In this document: piece after piece, positions 1 through 8,201 of the stretch
Numbering within the stretch: the stretch's first letter is position 1
How the letters are laid out: every line of letters starts with the position of its first letter
Assembly (NCBI GenBank): GCA_004297335.1
Contig: SCUD01000015.1
Span: 1 to 64,000 of the forward strand
Source of the DNA: Gammaproteobacteria bacterium
Lineage (GTDB): Bacteria > Pseudomonadota > Gammaproteobacteria > Steroidobacterales > Steroidobacteraceae
Direction of reading: 5' to 3'
DNA: 64,000 bases
The notes under the pieces: generated by a model
What the model was told of the DNA's origin: nothing
Databases searched by the model: none
The model's input: the letters and a program-made list of their open reading frames with translations, nothing else
Position numbers and translations under genes: made by a program

Positions 1-516
1 GGCACGTTCCGCGTCATGGCGAACGGTGACACGCATGAGGCGACCCGGGTGCTGCTCGCCATCGGCCGGCGTGGCACGCCGCGCAAGCTCGGCGTGCCCG
101 GCGAGGAGCTGCCTAAGGTCGTCTACCGGCTGGTCGACCCGGAACAGTACGCCGGCCGGCGAGTGCTCGTCGTCGGCGGCGGTGACAGCGCGCTCGAGGC
201 TGCCACGAGTCTGGCCGAGGCTGGCGCCGCAGCGGTGACGCTGTCCTATCGTGGCGATGCCTTCGATCGTGCCAAGGCGCAGAACCGCGCGCGCGTAGCC
301 GAGGCCGCACGGAGCGGGCGGCTGCAGGTCCGGTTGCAGTCGCAGGTTCGAGAGGTCACTTCGGAGTGCGTCACGCTCGAGCAGGCGGGCCAGGCGGACG
401 AGATCCCGAACGATGCCGTCGTCGTCTGTGCGGGCGGTGTGCTGCCGAACGAATTCCTGCGTTCGATCGGGGTGTCTGTCGAGACCCACTACGGCGCCGC
501 GCCGGGATCGCCATGA
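1..516 (+). CDS. FAD/NAD(P)-dependent oxidoreductase, C-terminal part (5' truncated by window edge)
   Basis: The open frame runs in from the window edge, so the ATG at 16 in the ORF track is internal; about 171 C-terminal residues are visible. The glycine-rich VLVVGGGDSALEAA segment is the second dinucleotide-binding Rossmann motif of thioredoxin-reductase/YpdA-like flavoproteins, preceded by AIGRRGTPRKLGVPGEE, where such proteins carry the ATG motif before the NAD(P) domain. The C-terminal DAVVVCAGGVLPNEFL resembles the FAD-contacting 'G-x-x-P' end of the fold. By family it would transfer electrons between NAD(P)H and a disulfide or ferredoxin-type partner in the cytosol; the partner is unknown. 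Its stop codon overlaps the ATG of the next gene (ATGA), so the two are probably translated together. Family assignment is good; exact function is not determined. Confidence 0.8.
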   Translation, partial: GTFRVMANGDTHEATRVLLAIGRRGTPRKLGVPGEELPKVVYRLVDPEQYAGRRVLVVGGGDSALEAATSLAEAGAAAVTLSYRGDAFDRAKAQNRARVAEAARSGRLQVRLQSQVREVTSECVTLEQAGQADEIPNDAVVVCAGGVLPNEFLRSIGVSVETHYGAAPGSP

Positions 517-2381
517 AGCGCGGGCCATTGCAGTGCCAGACAGTGCTGCTGGTGGTGGCGTGGCTGACCATTGCTGGCCCGGGCGCGGTCGCCGCAGACG
601 ATGTGCTGGAGCCCGCGCGGCTCGCACTGCGCACGCGCCAGTTCGCGGAGGCTCTGCGGATTCTCGACGGCCCCGCTCGTGCGGGCGACGCCGAGGCGCA
701 ATATCTACTCGGCCTCGTGCGGCTTGGCGGTCTGGGTGCGCCGCCGGATCCGACCGTGGCTGTCGGCCTGCTCGAGGCGGCTGCCAGGCAGGGCCACGCA
801 TCGGCGGCGTACGCGCTCGCCGGGGTACTGGCGCAGCAGGGCCAGGAGTTGCCGGCGCGGCACTGGCTCGAGCGTGCGGCGGAGCTCGGCCTGCCGCTCG
901 CCGCGCAGATGGTGCGCGAGGGGCGCCTGCCCCCGACCTCCGAGCTGCCGCAATCGGGAGAGGACCTGACGCTGCGGCGGGCGCTGGCGTTTGCTGCGGC
1001 CCGGCGCGACGCGGTTGCGGCGTTCGAGAGTGTCGGTGCCAGTGAGCTCGTTGGCGAGACGGACTCTTTCGGTCGCACCCTGCTGCATGCGGCCGCCGAG
1101 GCGGGCGCGGCAGGCGCAGTCGACTGGCTGCTGGTCCATGGCGCGGATCCATCGCGTCGCGATCCGGGCGGAGTCACGCCGCTGATGCTCGCGGCTGCCG
1201 CGCCCGAGCCCGGTGCGCTGCGGGCCTTGCTGGCGGCCGGCGCAGAGGTCGAGGCTCGCGACCAGGCGGAGCGGACAGCGCTGATGTATGCGGCCTGGGC
1301 CGACCGAGCGGCGCAGGTGCAGGCCCTGCTCACGGCTGGCGCCAACGTCGCCGCGGCCGACGCTCGCGGCTTCACCGCGCCCGACATCGCGATCCAGCGC
1401 GAGCGGGCCGCTGCCGCAACGGTACTTCGGTCCGCTGGTGCCGCGGCACGGTTCAGCGGCGGCGGTGAGGCGCTTGCTGACCACGGCTTCGACGCCTCGC
1501 GCGTCGGAGAACTGCAGCGGGGCTGGCCACCGCTCGCGATCGCGGCGAGTCGCGACGACGAGATGGCTATCCAGCGCCTGATCGGTGCGGGCGGCGACCT
1601 GCAGGCGCGGACACCGTCCGGGGACACATTGCTGCATGTCGCCCTCGATGCCAGAGCCTGGCGTGCGCTGCGGGCGCTTCTGGCAGCCGGTGCGGACCCG
1701 CTCGTCGCGGATCGTGATGCTCTGCGCGTACTGTCTCGCGCGGTGCTGCGCGGCGATGGAGAGGCGCTCGAAGTGCTGCTTGCCGCCGGAGTGCCGCTGA
1801 CAGCGGTCGGACAGGGCGAAGAGCCACTGCTGCTGGCCGTCGCCCGCCGCGGTGACGAAAAGATCGCCGCGCGATTGCTGGCCGCCGGGGCCGATGCCGG
1901 TATCGCCGACGCCGCCGGTCGTACACCGCTATGGCTTGCTGCTGCCGCCGGGCATGAGCCTCTTGTCCGTATGCTGCTTGCGGCAGGCGTTTCCGCCGAC
2001 ATCAGTGATCGGGTTGGACTGACGCCGCTCACCGCCGCCGCGGCCGCGGGCCATGCGGCGGTCGTCGATCACCTGCTGGGCCAGGGCGGGAAGACGGAAG
2101 TCCGGACCGGGCGTGACGGCTCGGCGCTGATTTCCGCCGCTGCCCGCGGGCATGGCGAAGTCGTCGCACTGCTGCTACGGCACGACTTCGCTATCGATGT
2201 GCAGGATGGATTTGGAGACACTGCGCTGATTGCCGCGGCGCGCGGCGGGCACGTCGCGGTCTGCGAACGGCTGCTGCAGGCCGGTGCCGACCGGCAGCTG
2301 CGCAACCGCGATCGCCTGTCGGCGCGCGAGGTCGCCGAACGGCGCGGCTTCGCGCGACTGGCGGCACTACTGGGAGGCTAG
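513..2381 (+). CDS. exported Sel1/ankyrin-repeat protein
   Basis: 622 residues starting at the ATG overlapping the upstream stop; the ORF track start at 366 lies inside the oxidoreductase. Residues 1-28 form a signal peptide ending at AVAA. Residues ~50-135 contain Sel1-like/TPR-type repeats (AEAQYLLGLVRLGGLG, ASAAYALAGVLAQQG). From ~180 to the end there are around ten or more ankyrin repeats, with the recurring G-x-TPL-x-x-A and LL-x-AGA-D/E patterns (for example GRTPLWLAAAAGHEPLV). Both repeat types are protein-protein interaction scaffolds; the signal peptide puts them in the periplasm or outside the cell, which is less common for ankyrin proteins. No enzymatic domain is seen. Translational coupling to a redox enzyme suggests a shared pathway, but this is inference. 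Confidence 0.85.
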   Translation: MKRGPLQCQTVLLVVAWLTIAGPGAVAADDVLEPARLALRTRQFAEALRILDGPARAGDAEAQYLLGLVRLGGLGAPPDPTVAVGLLEAAARQGHASAAYALAGVLAQQGQELPARHWLERAAELGLPLAAQMVREGRLPPTSELPQSGEDLTLRRALAFAAARRDAVAAFESVGASELVGETDSFGRTLLHAAAEAGAAGAVDWLLVHGADPSRRDPGGVTPLMLAAAAPEPGALRALLAAGAEVEARDQAERTALMYAAWADRAAQVQALLTAGANVAAADARGFTAPDIAIQRERAAAATVLRSAGAAARFSGGGEALADHGFDASRVGELQRGWPPLAIAASRDDEMAIQRLIGAGGDLQARTPSGDTLLHVALDARAWRALRALLAAGADPLVADRDALRVLSRAVLRGDGEALEVLLAAGVPLTAVGQGEEPLLLAVARRGDEKIAARLLAAGADAGIADAAGRTPLWLAAAAGHEPLVRMLLAAGVSADISDRVGLTPLTAAAAAGHAAVVDHLLGQGGKTEVRTGRDGSALISAAARGHGEVVALLLRHDFAIDVQDGFGDTALIAAARGGHVAVCERLLQAGADRQLRNRDRLSAREVAERRGFARLAALLGG

Positions 2382-2440
2382 AGATCGAGCTACCGCCGCT
2401 CCTGACCCAGCCGGCGTTGCGGGTCCCGGCCTGAGGGCAC

Positions 2441-3091
2441 TCAGAAGGTGAAGTGGTAGCCGAAGGAGACGAAATACCGGCGCGAGCGTTCGCTCTCGGT
2501 CGGGACCGCGCGCCGGGCCAGTTCGGCGCCGCACTCAAACCCGAGCCAGGTACCGCCGCGCTCATAGTCGAGCCGCAGCGACGGCAGGTACAGCGTCTCG
2601 CGCCCGCTTTGGTCGAGGGTTTCGCGCCGGTCTACGCGCAGCCGCGGGCCCAGGCGCCAGGCGGAGCCGAGCGGCAGCCGTGTCCACAGGCCCAGCGATT
2701 CGAGCAGCTGCGCGACGCTGTGCTGATGGCGCGCCGCCAGTACGAGGAGATCGCCCGGGCGGAGCCGGCCGTGTCGGGTGAGCTGGAATTGCTGCGCGCG
2801 ATCGGGCGCACCATCAGGTGTCGCGGCAACGCTTTCCGAGGCCGGCGTGACAACGGCGCGCTGGTCCGTCTCACCGGAGAACAGCTTTGCCATCGCGAAG
2901 GTGTCGATGTCCCAGCTGCCCTGGGGCGACCCTGGTTCCTCCGGCTGCTCCTGCACGCGACTGACCTGGTCCGGCATCGGCAGATAGTCGAGACCGGCGG
3001 CCAGGGCAGTTGGCGAGGACCCGGGCAGACCGAGCCAGAGCGCGAGTGCCAGCATGATCGTGGTGGTCGTCCCGAAAGTGTTCGCTGCCAT
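2441..3091 (-). CDS. exported protein of unknown function with outer-membrane-like C-terminus
   Basis: 216 residues with an N-terminal hydrophobic segment (TTTIMLALALWLGLPG) and cleavage region near ALAAG, indicating export. The middle is acidic/polar. The last ~80 residues alternate hydrophobic and polar residues (YLPSLRLDYERGGTWLGFECG) and end in YFVSFGYHFTF; a terminal aromatic residue after alternating residues is the usual beta-signal for outer-membrane insertion. A GGAGGG Shine-Dalgarno lies a suitable distance before the ATG. The protein is short for a full barrel, so it may contribute only a few strands or be periplasmic. I do not recognise the family. It is convergent with the ankyrin gene. 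Confidence 0.7.
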   Translation of the reverse strand: MAANTFGTTTTIMLALALWLGLPGSSPTALAAGLDYLPMPDQVSRVQEQPEEPGSPQGSWDIDTFAMAKLFSGETDQRAVVTPASESVAATPDGAPDRAQQFQLTRHGRLRPGDLLVLAARHQHSVAQLLESLGLWTRLPLGSAWRLGPRLRVDRRETLDQSGRETLYLPSLRLDYERGGTWLGFECGAELARRAVPTESERSRRYFVSFGYHFTF

Positions 3092-3316
3092 CTGATATCC
3101 CTCCCTGCACGGATGCAGATCGGACGGTCGTCACGATGCTCCGCCGTTTCGGGTGCTGATGAGACCTGGATCACAACTGCTCCATGACTTCCTGTTTCGG
3201 CATGACTTATTGCGGCGATCCCGGCTTTCATCGGTGGACAATCCGGCTTATGTCGTCTACGGAGCACGGGCTCCTCTTTTGACGCCGCCGGCCCGACGGT
3301 GTAGCTTCGCAGCACC

Positions 3317-3781
3317 TTGAAACAGGTACTTCTCGCCTTGCTGATGCTGCTCGCGACCCCGGTGACCTGGGCCGCGGCGGCGGTCCCCCCCGAGATTACC
3401 GGCGCCCATCAGCGGCTCTCCGCGCGGCTCGCCCCGCCGGTACGCGCGTGGGTAAGCCAGCAGGCGGTCATCGCACGACAGGCTCCACCCGAGGCTGCTG
3501 CAACCCTCACCAGCAATGCCGCGCGCCAGCGATTCCGCGGCCAGCCGCTGACCCCGCAGCTCATCGACACGCTGGTCTTCCTGGTGCTGTACGAGTCGGC
3601 GGAAATCGAGGCGCTGCCCACGCGCGCCCCGGCCGCCGCGCGGAGAGGCCCGTCGTCGGAGCGCACCAGCATGCAGCTGCAATCCATGATGGACCGGCGC
3701 AGCAAGACCGTTGCGCTGCTCAGCAACCTCATGAAGAAGATTTCAACGACGCAGGACGCGCTGGTACAGAACCTCAAGTAG
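3317..3781 (+). CDS. small exported protein of unknown function (TTG start)
   Basis: 154 residues. The frame opens with TTG, giving MKQVLLALLMLLATPVTWAAA, a textbook signal peptide; the next in-frame ATG lies inside that hydrophobic core and would lose the basic N-region, so TTG is preferred despite no clear ribosome binding site. The mature part is helical, with a Met/Ser/Lys-rich tail (MQLQSMMDRRSKTVALLSNLMKK) that could form an amphipathic or coiled segment. No family is recognised. It lies 25 bases before another exported protein gene, probably in one transcript. A possible promoter (TTGACG, 17 bases, TAGCTT) sits immediately upstream, with the -10 only 9 bases from the start. Confidence 0.65.
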   Translation: MKQVLLALLMLLATPVTWAAAAVPPEITGAHQRLSARLAPPVRAWVSQQAVIARQAPPEAAATLTSNAARQRFRGQPLTPQLIDTLVFLVLYESAEIEALPTRAPAAARRGPSSERTSMQLQSMMDRRSKTVALLSNLMKKISTTQDALVQNLK

Positions 3782-3806
3782 CAATCTGCCGGGGAGGGTC
3801 CTCACC

Positions 3807-5006
3807 ATGTTGCTCAACAGGTGCCTTCCGCAAGGGATGGCGGTATTTCTCTCGCTCCTGGTGCCGGGGATACCGGCCAGCGCGGCGCCGGTTCGCGTGG
3901 CGCCGGATGCGGACCGCGGCCTGACCAGCGTCACGCTGCCCGCGCCGGCCGGGAAACTGACGGTCTATCTGCCGAGCGACATGGCCGCCGGCGACACGAT
4001 CTCCGGCACGGTGGTCGCGGAGCCCGCGGGCGCGAGCGAGGCGGAACGCCGGAAGAACAGCGACACACTCTCCGGCTACGTCATCGAGATCGATCGCCAG
4101 CCACTGGCCGTGACGGGCGGCCATTTCCGCTATGTGGTGCCGGCGGCCGGCCTCGCGACGATCGGGCTGCTGCGCGGCCCGGGCTCGCGCCGCCCGCTGG
4201 TCGGCACGCAGGTCCTGATCAACCCGCAGCCGGGCCCCGCAACCGGGCCGATCGAGCTGCCAAAGCTTGGCCAGGGCGGGCGGCCGGTGACGATCCACGG
4301 GCCATTCGACGGCGATCTGGCGAACACTCAGATGACGATCGGCGGCCGCCCGGCCGCGCTGCTCGCGGAATCGCCGCGCGCGGCGGTCCTGCGCTGCCCG
4401 GACGAACCGCTGGGCGCGACGGAGATCGGCGTGCAGGAAGGCCATCAGCGCGCACAGGGTCCGTTCCGCAATCTGGAGCTGCGCCTGCACGCACCGAAGA
4501 CCGCGTTGCAGCAGGGCGAGACGACGACGCTGGATGCGCGCATTGGCGGCCTCCAACCGGGGACGGGATCGCTCATCGAAACGGAGATTTTTGAACTCCG
4601 GCTCGTGGCCGAGGGCCCCATCCAGCTGCAGGGCGGTAATGTGCAGGCGGTACCGATCGAACCATCGCAGGTCGGCGGCGATGGCGCGCTCACAATCTCG
4701 CGGGAAGTCCGCGGGGTCGCGCCGGGCACGTTCAACGTGCAGGGCACGCTGCAGGCCGGCGCCGTCATCAAGGATGATCCGCTGGTTCCCGGTGCAATCG
4801 ACCTGAACGGGATCGACGGCTACAAGGACCTGCTCGTGCTGCTCTCCGCCCTCAACGACGAGGAGCGGGAGCGGCGGCTGAAGGCGACGCTGAAGGCGCT
4901 GAGGCAGCGGCATGCGGACGCGACGGACCAGGGCATGAAAGACTGGCTGGCGGAGAAGATGCGGATCGTCGAGAAGGCGATGGACACGCTGGGGTACGAC
5001 CGCTGA
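3807..5006 (+). CDS. exported beta-rich protein of unknown function
   Basis: 399 residues. The N-terminus (CLPQGMAVFLSLLVPGIPASA) is a signal peptide, so the mature protein should be periplasmic or surface-located. Residues ~30-330 are rich in beta-prone, Gly/Pro-punctuated segments; RPVTIHGPFDGDLANTQMTIGG resembles the edge of an IPT/TIG-type Ig-like domain. The last ~60 residues are strongly helical and charged (LNDEERERRLKATLKALRQ) and may be an oligomerisation coil. There are no catalytic motifs. It follows the small exported gene at 3317 and is probably co-transcribed. The domain guess is inference; the function is unknown. Confidence 0.7.
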   Translation: MLLNRCLPQGMAVFLSLLVPGIPASAAPVRVAPDADRGLTSVTLPAPAGKLTVYLPSDMAAGDTISGTVVAEPAGASEAERRKNSDTLSGYVIEIDRQPLAVTGGHFRYVVPAAGLATIGLLRGPGSRRPLVGTQVLINPQPGPATGPIELPKLGQGGRPVTIHGPFDGDLANTQMTIGGRPAALLAESPRAAVLRCPDEPLGATEIGVQEGHQRAQGPFRNLELRLHAPKTALQQGETTTLDARIGGLQPGTGSLIETEIFELRLVAEGPIQLQGGNVQAVPIEPSQVGGDGALTISREVRGVAPGTFNVQGTLQAGAVIKDDPLVPGAIDLNGIDGYKDLLVLLSALNDEERERRLKATLKALRQRHADATDQGMKDWLAEKMRIVEKAMDTLGYDR

Positions 5007-5051
5007 CCCCCAGACCGGCGCTCCGGGTCGCCCGGCCCTCCGCCCGGCGCG

Positions 5052-5057
5052 TACAAT
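5052..5057 (+). promoter_or_regulatory. candidate -10 box (TACAAT) before the phosphate transport pair
   Basis: TACAAT matches five of six bases of the sigma-70 -10 consensus in otherwise GC-rich sequence, 36 bases before the DUF47 start. No convincing -35 hexamer is visible. The same GTACAAT/CTACAAT string occurs before glmS and before the lipoprotein at 10742. Confidence 0.4.
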
Positions 5058-5093
5058 AGGCGCTGCCAGACCATTCCCGCAGGGAGAAGCCGG

Positions 5094-5735
5094 ATGAGCC
5101 TGCTGTCCATCCTGATGCCGCGCGAGCGGCAGTTTTTTACCCTGTTCAACCGGCACGCGGCGCTGGTCGTCGAGGGCGCCCGGACACTCGTGGAGCTGCT
5201 CGCCGACTACACCGACGACGGCCGGCGGGACGCCTATATCGCCAAGATCCAGTCGGTCGAGCACCAGGCCGATACGGTAACGCACCAGACCGTTGCGCTG
5301 ATGCACAACACCTTCGTCACCCCCTTCGACCGCGACCAGATCAACAAACTGATCCAGCGCATGGACGACATCCTGGATTTGATCCAGGACACCGCCGAGT
5401 CGCTGATGCTCTACGACGTGCACCAGCTGACGCCCGAGGTGCTGCACCTGGCGGACCTGGTGCAGGTCTGCTGTTCCCGGGTGCATGACGCCGTCACGCA
5501 GCTGTCGTCGATGGACAACGGCCCGGCCATCCTGAAAGTCTGCCAGGAGATCGACTCACTGGAGACGGACGCGGACCGGGTGATGCGGGCCGCGGTCTCG
5601 AAGCTGTTCCGCGAGGAGCAGGACGTCCGGCAGCTCTTCAAGCTGAAGGCCGTCTACGAGTTGCTCGAGTTGACCACCGACAAATGCCAGGACGTCGCGC
5701 TCGTGATCGAGGGTGTCGTGCTCGAGAACGGTTGA
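5094..5735 (+). CDS. DUF47/PhoU-like phosphate transport accessory protein
   Basis: 213 residues, predicted all-helical, beginning MSLLSILMPRERQFFTLFNRHA, typical of the DUF47 (PhoU-like) family. E/D-rich helical motifs such as HQADTVTHQTV and QINKLIQRMDDILDLIQDTAESL match the metal-binding PhoU helices. DUF47 proteins are cytosolic partners of PiT-type phosphate transporters and are thought to modulate their activity. The gene has a clear GGGAG ribosome binding site and the PiT gene starts two bases after its stop, supporting a two-gene operon. Confidence 0.93.
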   Translation: MSLLSILMPRERQFFTLFNRHAALVVEGARTLVELLADYTDDGRRDAYIAKIQSVEHQADTVTHQTVALMHNTFVTPFDRDQINKLIQRMDDILDLIQDTAESLMLYDVHQLTPEVLHLADLVQVCCSRVHDAVTQLSSMDNGPAILKVCQEIDSLETDADRVMRAAVSKLFREEQDVRQLFKLKAVYELLELTTDKCQDVALVIEGVVLENG

Positions 5736-5737
5736 CG

Positions 5738-6739
5738 ATGGAACTGGGCAGCATCACTGCGACGCTCGCGATGCTGGTGCTGATCGCGCTCGCCTTCGAC
5801 TTCATGAACGGCTTCCACGACGCGGCGAACTCGATCGCGACCGTGGTCTCGACCGGTGTGCTGAAGCCTTACCAGGCGGTGATCTGGGCGGCGTTCTTCA
5901 ACTTCGTCGCGATCGCGCTGTTCGAGCTCAAGGTCGCCGCGACCGTCGGCAAGGGCATCGTGACGCCGGAGGTCGTGGACAGCTACGTGATCTTCGGTGC
6001 GCTGCTCGGCGCGATCGCCTGGAACGTGATCACCTGGTACTACGGCCTGCCGTCCAGCTCCTCGCACGCGCTGATCGGCGGCATGCTGGGCGCGACGATC
6101 GCGAAGGCGGGCACCGATCCACTGCTCGCCCCCGGCATCATCAAGACCTCGACTTTCATCGTCGTGTCGCCGCTGCTCGGCATGTTGCTCGCGGGGCTGC
6201 TGTTCGTCGCGGTCGCCTGGATCTGCCGGCGCCGGACCCAGCGCGTGACGGACCGGTGGTTCCGCCGGCTGCAGCTCGTCTCCTCGGCCCTCTACAGCAT
6301 CGGCCATGGCAGCAACGATGCGCAGAAGACCATGGGCATCATCTGGCTGTTGCTGATCTCCGCGGGCATGACCACCACCGATCACCTGCCCTACTGGGTG
6401 ATCATCTCCTGCTATATCGCGATCGCCCTCGGCACGCTGTTCGGCGGCTGGCGCATCGTGCGGACCATGGGGCAGCGCATCACCAAGCTGAAGCCAGTCG
6501 GCGGCTTCGCCGCCGAGACCGGCGGCGCGATCTCGCTGTTCCTCGCCTCGAGCTTCGGCATACCGGTCTCCACGACGCACACGATCACCGGCGCGATCAT
6601 TGGCGTCGGTTCGGCGCGGCGCACGCGGGCGGTGCATTGGGGCGTCGCCGGCAACGTCGTCATCGCCTGGGTTCTGACGATACCCGCGTCCGGCCTGATG
6701 GCGGCCGGCGCCTGGTGGCTCGGGCGGCAGCTGCTCTGA
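5738..6739 (+). CDS. pit: PiT-family inorganic phosphate transporter
   Basis: 333 residues from ATG 5738 (MELGSITATLAML); the ORF track start at 5684 lies inside the DUF47 gene. The family signature GFHDAANSIATVVSTG occurs near the N-terminus, and the inverted second copy appears as SIGHGSNDAQKTMGII in the middle, as expected for the duplicated PiT fold. About ten hydrophobic membrane segments are visible, with PSSSSHALIGG and PVSTTHTITG conserved loops. PiT proteins import phosphate, usually as a metal-phosphate complex, with protons or sodium across the inner membrane. It is two bases behind its DUF47 partner and is followed by glmU after 26 bases. Confidence 0.95.
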   Translation: MELGSITATLAMLVLIALAFDFMNGFHDAANSIATVVSTGVLKPYQAVIWAAFFNFVAIALFELKVAATVGKGIVTPEVVDSYVIFGALLGAIAWNVITWYYGLPSSSSHALIGGMLGATIAKAGTDPLLAPGIIKTSTFIVVSPLLGMLLAGLLFVAVAWICRRRTQRVTDRWFRRLQLVSSALYSIGHGSNDAQKTMGIIWLLLISAGMTTTDHLPYWVIISCYIAIALGTLFGGWRIVRTMGQRITKLKPVGGFAAETGGAISLFLASSFGIPVSTTHTITGAIIGVGSARRTRAVHWGVAGNVVIAWVLTIPASGLMAAGAWWLGRQLL

Positions 6740-6765
6740 CCAGCAATAGAGGACGGTTCCCGTTG

Positions 6766-8133
6766 ATGCCGCTGTCCATCGTCATCCTCGCCGCCGGCCA
6801 GGGCAAGCGCATGCGGAGCTACCTGCCGAAGGTGCTGCAGCCGCTCGCCGGCCGCCCGCTGCTCGCGCATGTCGTCGCGACCGCGCGCCAGCTGCATCCC
6901 GCGGCGATCCATATCGTCCACGGCCACGGCGGCGACCAGGTTCGCGCGGCACTCCCGGACGCTGATCTCGCCTGGGCGCTGCAGGCTGAGCAACTGGGTA
7001 CCGGCCACGCGCTGATGCAGGCGCTGCCGGGCATCCCGGACGGACACACGGTGCTCGTGCTCTACGGCGATGTGCCGCTGGTGCGCGCCGGGACGCTCGC
7101 CGGGCTGGTGGACCGGGCCGGGCCGCAAGCTCTTGCACTGCTTTCGGCCGTGCTGCCGGATCCAGCCGGCTACGGCCGCGTGATCCGTGATCGCGCGGGC
7201 CGGGTCGTGCGGATCGTCGAGCACCGGGACGCGAACCACAAGGAACTTGCGGTCGCCGAGGTCAATACGGGCCTGCTCGCGGCACCGGCGGCGGCGCTGC
7301 GCCGCTGGCTCGCCGGCCTTGGCCGCGACAACGCCCAGGGCGAGTATTATCTGACCGACTGCATCGGTGCGGCCGTGCGCGAGGGTCTGGCGGTCGAGGC
7401 AGTCATTGCCGTCTCACCGGCGGAGGTGCTGGGCGTGAACGATCGGATGCAGCTCGCCGAGGTCGAGGCCGCGCACCGGCGCGAGCGGGCGTTCGAGCTG
7501 ATGCAGGCGGGCGCAACGCTCATCGATCCGGCGCGCGTGGATGTACGCGGCAGCGTCGCCTGTGGCCAGGATGTCGTGCTCGACGTGAACGTGATCCTCA
7601 CGGGTCAGGTCCGGCTCGGCGACCGCGTGCGCATCGGCCCGAACTGCGTGCTCAGCGACTGCGAACTCGGCGCCGATACCGAGGTGCGCGCGAACTGCGT
7701 GATCGAGGGCGCGAGCGCGGGCGAGCGTTGCCAGATCGGGCCGTTCGCGCGGCTGCGGCCGGGCACCCGGCTCGCCGACGGTGTCCATATCGGCAATTTC
7801 GTCGAGGTCAAGAACAGCGTGCTCGGCCCCGGCAGCAAGGCCAATCACCTGAGCTACGTCGGCGATGCCGATATCGGCGCGCGGGTCAATGTCGGCGCCG
7901 GCACCGTGACCTGCAACTACGACGGCGCGAACAAGCACCGGACGACGATCGGCGACGGCGCGTTCATCGGCTCGGGCACGATGCTCATCGCGCCGGTGAC
8001 GGTCGGCGAGGAGGCGACGATCGGCGCCGGCTCGACGATCGCGCACCCGGCGCCGGCCGGCAAGCTGACCCTCGAACGCAATCGCCAGCAGACCATCCAG
8101 GGCTGGAAGCGCCCGCGCAAGGCACCGAAGTAG
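6766..8133 (+). CDS. glmU: bifunctional N-acetylglucosamine-1-phosphate uridyltransferase / glucosamine-1-phosphate acetyltransferase
   Basis: 455 residues from ATG 6766, close to the E. coli GlmU length; the long upstream ORF extension is a shadow of pit. The N-terminal pyrophosphorylase domain has [18 protein letters not shown] (nucleotide binding), QLGTGHA and YGDVPL. From ~residue 250 the hexapeptide left-handed beta-helix follows, with [12 protein letters not shown] and [17 protein letters not shown], the acetyltransferase active-site region. GlmU makes UDP-GlcNAc for peptidoglycan and lipopolysaccharide from glucosamine-1-phosphate, acetyl-CoA and UTP. It is followed by glmS, which supplies the first amino sugar of the same pathway. 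Confidence 0.98.
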   Translation: MPLSIVILAAGQGKRMRSYLPKVLQPLAGRPLLAHVVATARQLHPAAIHIVHGHGGDQVRAALPDADLAWALQAEQLGTGHALMQALPGIPDGHTVLVLYGDVPLVRAGTLAGLVDRAGPQALALLSAVLPDPAGYGRVIRDRAGRVVRIVEHRDANHKELAVAEVNTGLLAAPAAALRRWLAGLGRDNAQGEYYLTDCIGAAVREGLAVEAVIAVSPAEVLGVNDRMQLAEVEAAHRRERAFELMQAGATLIDPARVDVRGSVACGQDVVLDVNVILTGQVRLGDRVRIGPNCVLSDCELGADTEVRANCVIEGASAGERCQIGPFARLRPGTRLADGVHIGNFVEVKNSVLGPGSKANHLSYVGDADIGARVNVGAGTVTCNYDGANKHRTTIGDGAFIGSGTMLIAPVTVGEEATIGAGSTIAHPAPAGKLTLERNRQQTIQGWKRPRKAPK

Positions 8134-8187
8134 GCCGATCCGCGGATTCTGTGATATCGGCGCGCGGCCCTCCGGCCCCTGCTGGCG

Positions 8188-8193
8188 TACAAT
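8188..8193 (+). promoter_or_regulatory. candidate -10 box (TACAAT) directly before glmS
   Basis: TACAAT ends 8 bases before the glmS ATG. If it is used, transcription would begin at or next to the start codon, giving a leaderless message; no Shine-Dalgarno is visible between it and the ATG. No good -35 is seen. Alternatively glmS is read from the glmU transcript. Confidence 0.4.
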
Positions 8194-8201
8194 CACCGGC
8201 C

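Noticed and set aside
371-2032. Minus-strand ORF of 553 residues
   Set aside because: Ser/Arg/Ala-rich shadow of the ankyrin gene.
3774-5486. Minus-strand ORF of 570 residues
   Set aside because: Shadow of the exported protein at 3807 and the DUF47 gene.
8134-8201. glmS ribozyme/riboswitch
   Set aside because: Only 68 bases separate glmU and glmS and no ribozyme core is visible; the element is mainly found in Firmicutes.
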